Made by a program: the position numbers and the translations under genes
NCBI RefSeq assembly: GCF_900101165.1
Contig: NZ_FNFK01000007.1
Location: forward strand, 1-64,000
DNA length: 64,000 bases
Direction: 5' to 3'
From: Alkalibacterium thalassium
Lineage (GTDB): Bacteria > Bacillota > Bacilli > Lactobacillales > Carnobacteriaceae_A
Notes under the pieces: model-generated
The model's input: only the letters and a program-made list of their open reading frames with translations
Told to the model about the DNA's origin: nothing
Database searches by the model: none
Shown: positions 41,562 through 50,066 of the stretch, in pieces
Numbering within the stretch: the first letter of the stretch is position 1
Layout of the letters: each line of letters begins with the position of its first letter

Positions 41562-42857
41562 TTACACTTCCGGATCATATTCTGCTTCCTGTTTAGGTAG
41601 GATGATGTTTAAGATGATGCCGACAATCGCACTCAAGGCTGTTCCGGAAAGAGTGACGAACCCGGCAATGTCGAACACTGCTCCGCCTAGACCAACCACG
41701 AGCATCGAGCTGGCAATAATCAGGTTTCTTGACTGGTTGAAGTCGACCTTGTCTTCAATCATGACTTTCAGACCGTTACTTGCAATGACACCGTATAACA
41801 GGATGGACATGCCTCCCAGAACTGCGTCTGGAATAGTCGAGATCAATGCTGTGAATTTGCCCATGAAGCTCAGGAAGATGGCGATCAGCGCAGCATTTCT
41901 GATGACGGATACTGAAGCAATTCTTGTCATACCGATTACACCGGTGTTCTCCCCATAAGTGGTGTTAGCCGGCCCGCCGAAGAATCCTGAGACAGCCGTT
42001 GCCACTCCATCACCGATCAATGTTCGTTTTAATCCAGGATCTTTTAGGAATTCCCGGTCACATATCTTTCCAAGGACTGAATGATCTCCAATATGTTCTG
42101 CAACCGTTACTAAAACGATTGGAACCAGTGCCCATGACTCAGGTCCGAAGTAGAATGAATAACTGTTAAATGTAGTGGTTTCAAATGGCAGATACAACTG
42201 AGGTAATGCAAACCAGTTTGCTTCTATTACCGGAGTGAAATCGACTACTCCTAGCAGCACTGCGATAATATATCCACCAGCAATCCCTATCAGGAAAGGA
42301 ATGATTTTAAAGAATCCTTTACCTTGAGTATTAACGAATGCGGTGATCAGAAACGTTGAGATGGCTACGAAAATGGTACGCCAGTCAGAATCCATCACGA
42401 GTCCGGCACTTGTCACTGCATTTCCTGCTAATCCAAGTCCGATGACTATGATCATGGGGCCGATAACGATTGGGGGAAGCACTTTATCCACCCATGCTGT
42501 TCCTGTATAGTTAATGATAGCTGCAATAACAACGTATAATAATCCGACCATAATGACGCCTGTCTGAGCAGCACTAACGTCGCCACCCATCTGATCTATC
42601 GCAATTTGCATTGCTGCAATATAGGCAAATGATGATCCCAGATATACCGGGACTTTTGCTTTTGTCGCGATCTGATAAATAATCGTTCCGACTCCACTCG
42701 CCAAGAGGGCAACGGATACGGGCATGTCAAGTAATATCGGTACTAAAATAGTTGCTCCAAACATTGCGAACACATGCTGAAGACTTAAAAGTAATCCTTT
42801 CAGCGGTGCAGGTCTTGCCTCCACATCTAAAATCAATGGTCTTTGTTGTATTGCCAT
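41562..42857 (-). CDS. uraA: uracil permease (UraA/PyrP, NCS2 family)
   Basis: UraA is a proton-coupled uracil importer in the membrane. The 431-aa protein is highly hydrophobic, with about 14 segments, and has LSLQHVFAMFGATILVPILL, GSSFAYIAAM and FGGPANTTYGENTGVIGMT, which are NCS2 uracil-permease hallmarks. The PyrR-type attenuator in its leader supports a pyrimidine rather than a purine substrate. The gene is monocistronic and divergent from the MFS gene. Confidence 0.93.
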   Translation of the reverse strand: MAIQQRPLILDVEARPAPLKGLLLSLQHVFAMFGATILVPILLDMPVSVALLASGVGTIIYQIATKAKVPVYLGSSFAYIAAMQIAIDQMGGDVSAAQTGVIMVGLLYVVIAAIINYTGTAWVDKVLPPIVIGPMIIVIGLGLAGNAVTSAGLVMDSDWRTIFVAISTFLITAFVNTQGKGFFKIIPFLIGIAGGYIIAVLLGVVDFTPVIEANWFALPQLYLPFETTTFNSYSFYFGPESWALVPIVLVTVAEHIGDHSVLGKICDREFLKDPGLKRTLIGDGVATAVSGFFGGPANTTYGENTGVIGMTRIASVSVIRNAALIAIFLSFMGKFTALISTIPDAVLGGMSILLYGVIASNGLKVMIEDKVDFNQSRNLIIASSMLVVGLGGAVFDIAGFVTLSGTALSAIVGIILNIILPKQEAEYDPEV

Positions 42858-42891
42858 AACTTATCGTCCCTTTCTTCTTGTTTTTGGGCAT

Positions 42892-43050
42892 AAAAAAATG
42901 CCCTTTACATAATGCAAAAGGACCTTTAGATAAGATGGAACCCATGTGTTTCCTGAACAGTTCTCTCACCAGACCTGGCTATTGAGTGTCCTCCGGAAAC
43001 GGCTGGATATATAAGTTTTTCCATCCTTTTCTACCTCTCTGGATAGAGTT
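42892..43050 (-). promoter_or_regulatory. PyrR-binding attenuator leader of uraA
   Basis: On the minus strand the leader has a TCCAGAGAGGTAGA box (about 43034-43046), matching the PyrR RNA consensus. Further down GTCCTTT/AAAGGGC (42900-42923) forms a terminator stem followed by ATTTTTTT. By analogy with Bacillus pyr leaders, PyrR with UMP or UTP would favour termination. Confidence 0.85.
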
Positions 43051-43070
43051 AAAGGAGCTTTGCTTTAAAT

Positions 43071-43099
43071 AGTGTACCAGTACACAAATGGAATTGCAA
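43071..43099 (-). promoter_or_regulatory. uraA promoter overlapped by a 14-bp palindrome
   Basis: TTGCAA (43094-43099) and TACACT (43071-43076) are spaced by 17 bp, with a TGG extension. The palindrome GTGTAC-CA-GTACAC (43072-43085) covers the -10, so a repressor may bind here. Confidence 0.75.
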
Positions 43100-43134
43100 C
43101 TCTTTTTTTCATATCTGCCATAGCCGCTGGACCT

Positions 43135-43163
43135 TTGCTTTACTTACTCAAAATCAGTATACT
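43135..43163 (+). promoter_or_regulatory. promoter of the MFS gene
   Basis: TTGCTT (43135-43140), 17 bp, TATACT (43158-43163). The start site implied near 43170 rules out the longer frame from 43072 and supports the ATG at 43201. Confidence 0.65.
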
Positions 43164-43200
43164 AAACCTTAAGACTGATTTGAAAAGAGGAACGATACAT

Positions 43201-44439
43201 ATGACGAAACCGTCTGAATCTTTAAAGCACTGGCTCGTCCTAGCTGTAAGCTGCGGCTTGTCTGCCAGCGCGATCGGCATCAATTTAAACGTAATCGGGG
43301 TATTTTACACACCTGTATCTGAAAGCCTTAATATTTATCGCGGAACATTTGCTATGCATGCTACCCTTTCGTCTCTCGCTCTAGCTTTTATTTCTTTATA
43401 CTTTGCTCCCTTACTCAACCAGTTCGGATGGAAACCCCTTTTGACCGGAGCTGTTACCCTGGCTTCGATATCCACTATCCTCATGGCCTTCACACAAACG
43501 ATGTGGGTGTTTTACGTTCTTGGTATCCTGCGAGGAATCGGAGCCGGTCTGTATGCTATGGTTCCATTGTCCCTTATTGTAAATAACTGGTTCGAGAAGA
43601 AAAAAGGACTTGCTATGAGTCTGTCCTTCGGTTTCAGCGGCATTGCCGGAGCTATATTTTCTCCCATATTCACGTCACTGATTCAGACTATAGGCTGGGA
43701 AAACAGCTTCATCATTATGGGCCTGCTGATGTTCGTTCTGGCTCTTCCTGCCATCATCTACCGGTACTCGCTGAACCCTAGAGATGATGGCTACCTTCCT
43801 TACGGATATGACACTGAAGGAGAGGAGCAGAAGAAAGTGATCAAGAAAGCCGACTGGAGTACCTTTTCCTTTACACAGTCTTCTTTCCTGCTTGTCCTGA
43901 TTATAGGTCTTCTGCATACATCTATTACCGGGGTGTCTCAGCACCTGCCTGGTTTTGCAGAGACAAATCTCCTGTCCTCACAAGTGGGAGGGATCATGCT
44001 TTCAGCTGTGATGGTTGGAAACATCTCATTCAAGCTGATTATCGGAGCAGTCAGCGATGTTTTAGGCATCGTCAGATCCACTATTCTTATGATCGCCATC
44101 AACATCGTCGGTATCCTGATACTTTTATTATTCACTCATCCCGCTGCTCAGATTTTCGGGTCTTTTGTGTTCGGTTCGGTTTTCTCCGTACCGGCTGTTG
44201 CCTTGCCTCTACTGACTATTGAATTTTTCGGAAGAGAGCTTTATGTACGGATCTATACGATCCTATCCTTCGTTTCAGGGATCGGCGGAGCTTTATCCAT
44301 GGCTGTCGTAGGATACGTCTTCGACTTTACCGGTTCATACGCCCCAGCCTTCTACACAGCCTTGCTTTTTCATGGACTCAACATCGCCTTCCTTCTGACC
44401 GCTCGTCAAATGACTCTCAAAGAGAGCCATGCATCGTAG
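43201..44439 (+). CDS. MFS transporter, OFA/monocarboxylate-like
   Basis: The 412-aa protein has about 12 membrane segments in two halves, with a cytosolic middle loop (DDGYLPYGYDTEGEEQKKVI). The pattern NPRDDGYLPYG after segment six is common in oxalate/formate-antiporter and monocarboxylate-type MFS proteins. I start it at the ATG at 43201 because AGAGGAACG precedes it and the promoter lies between this ATG and the longer frame. It is one of only two plus-strand genes here. The substrate is unknown, and an organic acid is a guess. Confidence 0.8.
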   Translation: MTKPSESLKHWLVLAVSCGLSASAIGINLNVIGVFYTPVSESLNIYRGTFAMHATLSSLALAFISLYFAPLLNQFGWKPLLTGAVTLASISTILMAFTQTMWVFYVLGILRGIGAGLYAMVPLSLIVNNWFEKKKGLAMSLSFGFSGIAGAIFSPIFTSLIQTIGWENSFIIMGLLMFVLALPAIIYRYSLNPRDDGYLPYGYDTEGEEQKKVIKKADWSTFSFTQSSFLLVLIIGLLHTSITGVSQHLPGFAETNLLSSQVGGIMLSAVMVGNISFKLIIGAVSDVLGIVRSTILMIAINIVGILILLLFTHPAAQIFGSFVFGSVFSVPAVALPLLTIEFFGRELYVRIYTILSFVSGIGGALSMAVVGYVFDFTGSYAPAFYTALLFHGLNIAFLLTARQMTLKESHAS

Positions 44440-44484
44440 ACACCCTTAGTTTACCGATTTGAAGCTTAATTAAAACTAAAAAAC

Positions 44485-44538
44485 CTGTGAAGAGCTGACC
44501 GGATTCTTTATAATCCGTTAGCTCTTCACAGTTTTTTT
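44485..44538. terminator. bidirectional terminator between MFS and LURP genes
   Basis: CTGTGAAGAGCT...CCGGATT pairs with AATCCG...AGCTCTTCACAG (44485-44531). T-runs occur on both strands, so it serves the converging MFS and rodA-ftsW-LURP transcripts. Confidence 0.93.
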
Positions 44539-44543
44539 ATAAT

Positions 44544-45029
44544 TCAAGAGGAACTGTTTGCTCTAGCTGCCGATATTACACAGTCGATAACGATGACGAC
44601 ACCCAGCAGAATCTCCAGGTCTTGTTCTTCATAAAGATTAATCTCATAAGCGTCTTCCCAAGAGAGCCATTTCTTATTGATATCCGCAACCACACGGTTC
44701 TTTTTTTTAATGACATAGTCATGTGCAGTCACTGACCCTTCAATGTGCCAGTCCTGTCCGATGATCGAATAGTTATTGCGGAAAAAGGCCCATTCTTTTT
44801 TTACTGTAGCCACTTTTTCATTGTTCATGAACAGATCAAATTCAGGAAGAAAATTCCAGAGTTTCTGTTCAATATACACTACCTCATTATTATTTTCATC
44901 GTAGATCCGGAGCTTTTTAGCAAAACTGAGAAATTCTCCCTCGACAAAATAACGATCTCTTCCATCTTCATCCTTGACATAAAACCGGTCTTTCAGTGAC
45001 ATGACTTGCTGCTTAATGAAGAAACGCAC
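44544..45029 (-). CDS. LURP-one-related/YxjI-like protein
   Basis: The 161-aa protein starts at a GTG with AGAGGG nine bases upstream (MRFFIKQQVMSLKDRFYVKD). It has the tubby-like beta-barrel pattern, with repeated segments such as RDRYFVEGEFLSFAKKLRIY and YSIIGQDWHIEGSVTAHDYV. The molecular function of bacterial family members is not established. It follows ftsW by 18 nt and ends the rodA-ftsW unit. Confidence 0.8.
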   Translation of the reverse strand: MRFFIKQQVMSLKDRFYVKDEDGRDRYFVEGEFLSFAKKLRIYDENNNEVVYIEQKLWNFLPEFDLFMNNEKVATVKKEWAFFRNNYSIIGQDWHIEGSVTAHDYVIKKKNRVVADINKKWLSWEDAYEINLYEEQDLEILLGVVIVIDCVISAARANSSS

Positions 45030-45047
45030 GGAATCCAGCCCTCTCGT

Positions 45048-46211
45048 TTATGACTTATTAGCTTTATCCTTATTGTAATTGATTCGTACAGAGACATTGG
45101 CAACTACACCGATCGATGCAGACAGAACAACCATGCTCGATCCGCCATAACTGACGAACGGAAAAGTCAGCCCAGTGATAGGCATTACCCCGATTACTCC
45201 ACCGAGGTTTATGAAGGCCTGTACCATAAACATAGTTGCTATTCCTAAACATAAAAGAGATTCAAAAGTCTGCTTGGACCGTATGGCTGTCAGAAAAAGA
45301 CGTGACGCCATCAAGGTGAACGTTAAAAGCAGTACGAGGATTCCAACTAGGCCAAATTCTTCCCCTATAATTGCCACAATAAAATCAGTATAAGGAAACG
45401 GAAGGAAACCTGTCTTCTGCACGCTGTCTCCAAATCCGACGCCCAGTAGACCTCCACGACCCAAGGCATAATAGGAGTGAACCAGCTGCATGCCGGCTCC
45501 TTCAGCCAGTGTGAAGGGATCCCAGAAACCCAGGAAACGATTGTAGCGGTATTCGTTAAGGAAAAATAGTCTTGTACCGTACTGTCGGATCAGCCGGGAC
45601 AAGCCAAGCAGACCCGCTACTCCGATGAGGCCAAAGCCAAAGCCCAGTTTTGGTGAGACACCACTGGCAAAAATCATAATCGCTCCAATGAGTACAATAA
45701 TGAACGACGACCCTGTATCGGGTTGAATGTAAATAAACAGCACGATGAGGGAAATCAGTATCAGCGGCGCCACAATAGCGCTAAAGAAATCTTCTGCTAT
45801 TTTCCGCTGTTTTTTTGACAGAATATAAGCCAGATACCAGATCACCATAAACTGGGCAAATTGTGCAGGCTGAATATTGAAGAAGGGCGTTTCGATCCAC
45901 CGTCTGGCTCCATTTATCTCCCTCCCGAAAATAAGAAGGATAAAAAGGGAGGTGGCTGTAATGACAATTCCCCAGATGACTAACTTCTTGTTTTTCAGCC
46001 ATTTGATTGGAAAAAAGAATGCTATTAAAAAAACGACATAGCCGATTACGACAAACAGCGTCTGCCTAGGCAGATAATGATGAGGATTGCCGAAATTGGA
46101 TAATGCACTGTAACTGCTGGCACTGTAAACCATAACGATACTGAACAGCGTCAAGGTCAGGTACGGTATAACTATTAGCTTATCTACATATTTGATTCTA
46201 TCGCGTAACAT
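45048..46211 (-). CDS. ftsW: SEDS-family peptidoglycan glycosyltransferase FtsW
   Basis: SEDS proteins polymerise glycan strands with a partner penicillin-binding protein. FtsW does so at the division septum. I start it at the ATG at 46211 (387 aa, MLRDRIKYVDKL), with AAAGGG nine bases upstream; a GTG three codons earlier overlaps that site. About ten membrane segments are present, with the large loop FWDPFTLAEGAGMQLVHSYY and the signature MPITGLTFPFVSYGGSS. The assignment to FtsW over RodA rests on this signature and is fairly secure. Confidence 0.85.
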   Translation of the reverse strand: MLRDRIKYVDKLIVIPYLTLTLFSIVMVYSASSYSALSNFGNPHHYLPRQTLFVVIGYVVFLIAFFFPIKWLKNKKLVIWGIVITATSLFILLIFGREINGARRWIETPFFNIQPAQFAQFMVIWYLAYILSKKQRKIAEDFFSAIVAPLILISLIVLFIYIQPDTGSSFIIVLIGAIMIFASGVSPKLGFGFGLIGVAGLLGLSRLIRQYGTRLFFLNEYRYNRFLGFWDPFTLAEGAGMQLVHSYYALGRGGLLGVGFGDSVQKTGFLPFPYTDFIVAIIGEEFGLVGILVLLLTFTLMASRLFLTAIRSKQTFESLLCLGIATMFMVQAFINLGGVIGVMPITGLTFPFVSYGGSSMVVLSASIGVVANVSVRINYNKDKANKS

Positions 46212-46240
46212 GTTGTCCACCCTTTCCTGCTCTCAAGTTA

Positions 46241-47434
46241 TTATGATCCCGGATGGAACTCTTCTCCTTCTCCGGAGAAGAAGTAAGATTTATGATGGTA
46301 GCGCATGGACAAGATTAGTCCGATCCCCATCATATTACCGAGGAGTGCTGACCCACCTTGAGAGACAAACGGAAGCGGGATTCCTGTCACCGGCAGAAGT
46401 CCGATGTTCATTCCTATGTTTTGAAGCGTGTGGAATACGATCATCATAATGACCCCTGTCGCAATATAAGCGTAGAACTCATTTTTCGTATCATATACGA
46501 CTCTAATCATATGATAGACCAGGATGAAGTAAATGAAGATCAGAAATGCACCGCCGGCAAAACCGAAGTTTTCTCCAATCGTTGCAAAAATCATATCGGA
46601 TTCTCTTACAGGAACATACACTTCACTCACGCCAAATCCTTTTCCGAATACGCCACCCGATCCTATCGCTTTAAAGGCCTGGATAATCTGATATGAGGTA
46701 TCGTTGGCTCCCTGATGAGGATTCAGCCACGTATCGATACGGGCAAACTGATAAGGTCTGAAAAGTCCCGTATTCAAGAGGAATTCTCTATTATAAACAA
46801 CCAATAGGATCAAGGTAATCCCCACAATAGATATCAGTAGAAAGACTGGAAGCAGAATCTGCCATTTTATTCCAGATAAAAGCACAACACCGATCAGAAT
46901 GGCCAGATAAACAAGTGCAGTTCCCAAGTCGTTCTGCATGAATACGAGCACGACAGGTATAAGACCGATGACTGACAGCTTTCCGATCAGGATCAAATCT
47001 GTCTGGTATTCACGAACGCGGTAGACACTGTTATGTTTGGTGATTACTTTGGCTAGCATGAGAATGTGGGGGATCTTAACAAATTCGGACGGCTGTACTG
47101 TCCCTAAAGGTCCTAATGTGACCCAGCTGTTCCCACCAGTCTGAGCAGCAATCTCTCTATCATAAAAGACTAAAGTCAGAAGTAAAATAATGAGACCGGC
47201 AATGTAGAGATAGGTGGTCATTTTCCATAGCTGTTCTGAATCAAACTGCATAATGACGAGAACAGCGATCGTTCCGATTCCGTACCAGGCGATCTGCCTG
47301 ACGGTCATTCCGATGGATCCACCCTGAATCAGGACCGTAGTCGAATAGAGGGATAAGATACTGATGATGGCCAGCAACATGACCGACAAGATCACGCCAT
47401 AATCTATACGCTGAGGATATTTTTCATTGTTCAT
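46241..47434 (-). CDS. rodA: SEDS-family peptidoglycan glycosyltransferase RodA
   Basis: RodA drives side-wall peptidoglycan synthesis. The ATG at 47434 (MNNEKYPQRIDYG, 397 aa) has AAAGGACG at proper spacing, while the ATG at 47452 has no site. The signature LPVTGIPLPFVSQGGSALLG and the PHQGANDTSYQIIQAFKAIG loop are RodA-like. It is first in a rodA-ftsW-LURP operon (29 nt to ftsW), behind a repeat-rich spacer in which I find no clear promoter. Confidence 0.85.
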   Translation of the reverse strand: MNNEKYPQRIDYGVILSVMLLAIISILSLYSTTVLIQGGSIGMTVRQIAWYGIGTIAVLVIMQFDSEQLWKMTTYLYIAGLIILLLTLVFYDREIAAQTGGNSWVTLGPLGTVQPSEFVKIPHILMLAKVITKHNSVYRVREYQTDLILIGKLSVIGLIPVVLVFMQNDLGTALVYLAILIGVVLLSGIKWQILLPVFLLISIVGITLILLVVYNREFLLNTGLFRPYQFARIDTWLNPHQGANDTSYQIIQAFKAIGSGGVFGKGFGVSEVYVPVRESDMIFATIGENFGFAGGAFLIFIYFILVYHMIRVVYDTKNEFYAYIATGVIMMIVFHTLQNIGMNIGLLPVTGIPLPFVSQGGSALLGNMMGIGLILSMRYHHKSYFFSGEGEEFHPGS

Positions 47435-47610
47435 AAGTTGCGTCCTTTCCATATTTTAAGTCGAAGTCTGATAAGTAATTGTTTCATCTGTTCAAAGACA
47501 CATTTTATCAAATATACTTGCTTATTCCTATACAAACTTGAAAATGACACAAAATAGTAGAAACAGAAAAGTTTCACGTGCCGTTTAGCCTTGACAAGAA
47601 AACACCTTAG

Positions 47611-47640
47611 TATCTGTTTGAGCTTTAGCTCTTACAGATA
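47611..47640. repeat. BOX-like structured repeat, copy 3
   Basis: TATCTGT, TT, GAGC, TTTA loop, GCTC, TT, ACAGATA form a hairpin with the same TTTA loop and CTGT...ACAG frame as the copy at 23.2 kb, but another inner stem. Confidence 0.65.
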
Positions 47641-47645
47641 TACTT

Positions 47646-47820
47646 GAGATCGACCGAGCTGAAGCGAGTAGACCTTACAAGTTGTAGTGCTTTAGCACGT
47701 ACAACTATTGTTGAGATCGACCGAGCTGAAGCGAGTAGACCTTACAAGTTGTAGTGCTTTAGCACGTACAACTATTGTTGAGATCGACCGAGCGATAGTG
47801 AGTAGAGGAAATTTTCCCCG
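47646..47820. repeat. 67-bp tandem repeats with covarying hairpins
   Basis: Units start at 47646, 47713 and 47780 (the last diverges after about 40 bp), each opening GAGATCGACCGAGC. The first two contain a hairpin AGTTGTA-GTGC-TTTA-GCAC-G-TACAACT (47680-47706, 47747-47773). The hairpin at 47611-47640 has a different stem but the same loop. Confidence 0.85.
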
Positions 47821-47955
47821 AATTGCTGTGACTCTAGCATTTTCAATGCGTAGAGACAGAGTATGCGGCAGAAGAGCATACTGCGCAATGGGTAAATTTA
47901 TCTTTTTCTCGAAAGGCTGGCACGTTAAACTAGACAACACTTTAATAGTAGAAAC

Positions 47956-48000
47956 AGAAAAACCCCTTCGTCATAAACTAGTTACAACTAAAGGGGTTCT
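47956..48000 (-). terminator. rplJL terminator
   Basis: AACCCCTT and AAGGGGTT close a 23-nt loop, followed on the minus strand by TTTTTCTG. It lies 31 nt after the rplL stop. Confidence 0.85.
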
Positions 48001-48031
48001 GAACTGATTATTTAATTTTGTAGAGAGTTAA

Positions 48032-48397
48032 TTACTTAAGTTCTACAGAAGCTCCAGCTTCTTCAAGCTTAGCTTTAAGTTCTTCAGCTTCGTCTTTAGA
48101 TACGCCTTCTTTAACTGCTGAAGGAGCTCCGTCTACTAATGCTTTAGCTTCTTTCAAGCCAAGACCAGTAGCTTCACGAACTGCTTTGATTACTTTGATT
48201 TTAGCTGAACCAGCTGATGCTAATTCTACTGTGAATTCAGTTTGTTCTGCTGCTCCACCGTCAGCTGCTCCCGCTGCTGCTACTGGTGCTGCTGCTTCAA
48301 CGCCGAATTCTTCTTCGATCGCGCTTACTAAGTCGTTTAATTCTACGACAGTTGACTCTTTCAAGTCAGCAATGATTTTTTCAATATCTAATGCCAT
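48032..48397 (-). CDS. rplL: 50S ribosomal protein L7/L12
   Basis: L7/L12 forms the flexible stalk that recruits translational GTPases. The 121-aa protein has an N-terminal dimerisation domain, an alanine/glycine hinge (near [20 protein letters not shown]) and the C-terminal domain [20 protein letters not shown]. It follows rplJ by 94 nt, with AATGGAGGAAAAC before the ATG. Confidence 0.98.
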   Translation of the reverse strand: MALDIEKIIADLKESTVVELNDLVSAIEEEFGVEAAAPVAAAGAADGGAAEQTEFTVELASAGSAKIKVIKAVREATGLGLKEAKALVDGAPSAVKEGVSKDEAEELKAKLEEAGASVELK

Positions 48398-48491
48398 TTT
48401 TGTTTTCCTCCATTTTAATTATATTAGTTGGTTTGCTTGTCAGCATACTATACCAAGGTATAGGTTAAAACAATTTGAATCGACTGCGTGT

Positions 48492-49001
48492 TTATGCAGC
48501 TTCTTCTTCTGCTTTTTTCTCTGCAACTGCTTTGACAGCCAATGCAGTGTTTCGCATAGGTGCTTGTAGTACAGATAGTAGCATTGAAAGTAGGCCTTCG
48601 CGACTTGGTAGTTTTGCGATTTTATTGATTTGATCAACGTCAGCAACTTTACCTTCCAGGACGCCACCTTTAATTTCAAGCGCTTCTGCATCTTTAGCAA
48701 ATTCAGCGATGATTTTCGCAGGTGCTACGACTTCTTCGTTACTGAATGCTACAGCTGTAGGTCCTTTGAAGACATCTTCCATTCCTTCCAGGCCAGCAGC
48801 TTCAGCCGCACGACGAAGCATAGTGTTTTTCAGTACGCGCATTTCGATTCCTGCGTCACGTAATTGCTTACGTAGTTCAGTAACCTGGCCTACTGTCAAT
48901 CCACGGTAGTCTACTACGACTACTGCTTGTGCATCTTCGAATTTCTTAGTCAGTTCATTAACTAATTCTTCTTTTTTTGCAATGACACTTGCTTTACTCA
49001 T
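48492..49001 (-). CDS. rplJ: 50S ribosomal protein L10
   Basis: L10 anchors L7/L12 dimers to the stalk base. I start it at 49001 ([20 protein letters not shown], 169 aa) because CAGGAGGTG lies just upstream. The longer frame to 49076 crosses the leader terminator. [20 protein letters not shown] and the helical C terminus that binds L7/L12 are typical. Confidence 0.97.
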   Translation of the reverse strand: MSKASVIAKKEELVNELTKKFEDAQAVVVVDYRGLTVGQVTELRKQLRDAGIEMRVLKNTMLRRAAEAAGLEGMEDVFKGPTAVAFSNEEVVAPAKIIAEFAKDAEALEIKGGVLEGKVADVDQINKIAKLPSREGLLSMLLSVLQAPMRNTALAVKAVAEKKAEEEAA

Positions 49002-49074
49002 TGATGTTTCACCTCCTGATCGATTGAAATGAGGATTGTTTTTTACTTTCCATCCTTTAAGGAACGAAGCGTAC

Positions 49075-49107
49075 AAAAAAACCCCATGTCACCGTAGACA
49101 TAGAGGG
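49075..49107 (-). promoter_or_regulatory. terminator of the L10-type leader upstream of rplJ
   Basis: CTCTATGTC and GACATGGGG form a stem with wobbles, followed by seven T residues on the minus strand (49075-49081). It lies in the 270-nt leader between the rplJ promoter and gene, where L10(L12)4 binding leaders are known in Firmicutes. It probably acts as an attenuator. The exact L10 contact fold was not modelled. Confidence 0.7.
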
Positions 49108-49266
49108 AGTGTAAATTGACTGTTCATCACTTTATCCTCGGTATGATATTAAGGCCAGAGCCACATACTGTCTTCGGTATTATCCAGTCATTCAGCCTGC
49201 CGTTTAGACAAAGGACTGCCTGACTTTCATTCATCAATGCATATTCAATTAAGTTTAATTCCTTAA

Positions 49267-49303
49267 CCTGCATAAGTATAGCAAGCTATGTTATGCAGGT
49301 CAA
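49267..49303 (-). promoter_or_regulatory. rplJL promoter embedded in a 33-bp palindrome
   Basis: TTGACC (49298-49303) and TATACT (49275-49280) have a 17-bp spacer and a TGC extension. CCTGCATAA and TTATGCAGG, with ATAGC/GCTAT inside, make a palindrome (49267-49299) that covers the promoter and lies right after the rplA stop. Confidence 0.8.
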
Positions 49304-49319
49304 GAGAATTCAACAATTT

Positions 49320-50015
49320 TTATTTAAGAACTGTACTGTTGTCCACTTTGACACCAGGACCGAACGTGCTTGCTACTGCCATGTTCTTGATGTAGACACC
49401 TTTAGAGCTTGCAGGTTTAGCTTTTACGATCACGTCGTGAAGTGCTGCCAAGTTTTCTTTCAGCTTGTCAGTATCGAATGACACTTTTCCGATTGGAACG
49501 TGTACATTTGACTGACGGTCAACACGGTAAGTGACTTGTCCAGCTTTGATGTCGTTAACAGCTTTAGCAACATCTGGTGTTACTGTTCCTGTTTTAGGAT
49601 TAGGCATTAAACCTTTAGGTCCTAAGACACGTCCAAGTTTACCTACTTCAGCCATCATGTCAGGTGCAGCAACGACAACGTCGAAGTCTAACCATCCACC
49701 TTGTACTTTTTCAACTAGATCGCTGTCACCTACGAAGTCTGCTCCTGCTTCTTCAGCAGCTTTAGCAGCGTCTCCTTTAGCGAATACGATCACAGTTTGA
49801 GTTTTACCAGTACCGTGCGGCAATACCATTGCGCCACGGATCTGCTGGTCAGCTTGTTTAGGGTCGACACCTAGTCTGTAAGCTACTTCGATAGTAGCGT
49901 CGAATCCAGCGTAGTCGATTTCTTTAACTAATTCTAATGCTTCAGTTGCATCATATTGTTTCTCACGGTCTACTTTTTCCAAAGCAGCTACGTATTTTTT
50001 GCTCTTTTTAGCCAT
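49320..50015 (-). CDS. rplA: 50S ribosomal protein L1
   Basis: L1 forms the mobile stalk at the E site and represses its own mRNA. The 231-aa protein has [37 protein letters not shown] and a two-domain size. It follows rplK after 144 nt that contain a structured RNA element and an L1-type binding site directly before its AAGGAGG. Confidence 0.98.
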   Translation of the reverse strand: MAKKSKKYVAALEKVDREKQYDATEALELVKEIDYAGFDATIEVAYRLGVDPKQADQQIRGAMVLPHGTGKTQTVIVFAKGDAAKAAEEAGADFVGDSDLVEKVQGGWLDFDVVVAAPDMMAEVGKLGRVLGPKGLMPNPKTGTVTPDVAKAVNDIKAGQVTYRVDRQSNVHVPIGKVSFDTDKLKENLAALHDVIVKAKPASSKGVYIKNMAVASTFGPGVKVDNSTVLK

Positions 50016-50034
50016 TATATTTTTCCTCCTTGTT

Positions 50035-50061
50035 GTGGTATTAGCGGTTTAACCTCCCACT
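50035..50061 (-). promoter_or_regulatory. L1-type binding site before rplA
   Basis: On the minus strand GTGG, GA, GGTT-A-AACC, GCTAATA, CCAC gives two stems separated by an asymmetric internal loop, right before the ribosome-binding site. It has the same architecture as the rplK leader site and matches the known L1 target design. Confidence 0.7.
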
Positions 50062-50066
50062 TGATC

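Larger units (their letters stand above)
47570..47931. mobile_element. MITE-like block with terminal inverted repeats
   Basis: AGTTTCACGTGCC (47570-47582) and GGCACGTTAAACT (47919-47931) are inverted copies matching at 12 of 13 positions. The match extends into AGCCTT/AAGGCT. The word AATAGTAGAAACAGAAAA occurs at 47553-47570 and again at 47944-47961. The block has no gene. It holds hairpins and two tandem 67-bp units. The direct repeats are not symmetric about the inverted repeats, so the mobile-element call is tentative. Confidence 0.5.

Noticed and set aside
43072-43200. Longer MFS start
   Set aside because: The frame begins inside a palindrome upstream of the MFS promoter, so it would not be transcribed.
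49002-49076. Longer rplJ start
   Set aside because: The extra 25 residues come from the leader terminator region; the ATG at 49001 has the proper AGGAGG.
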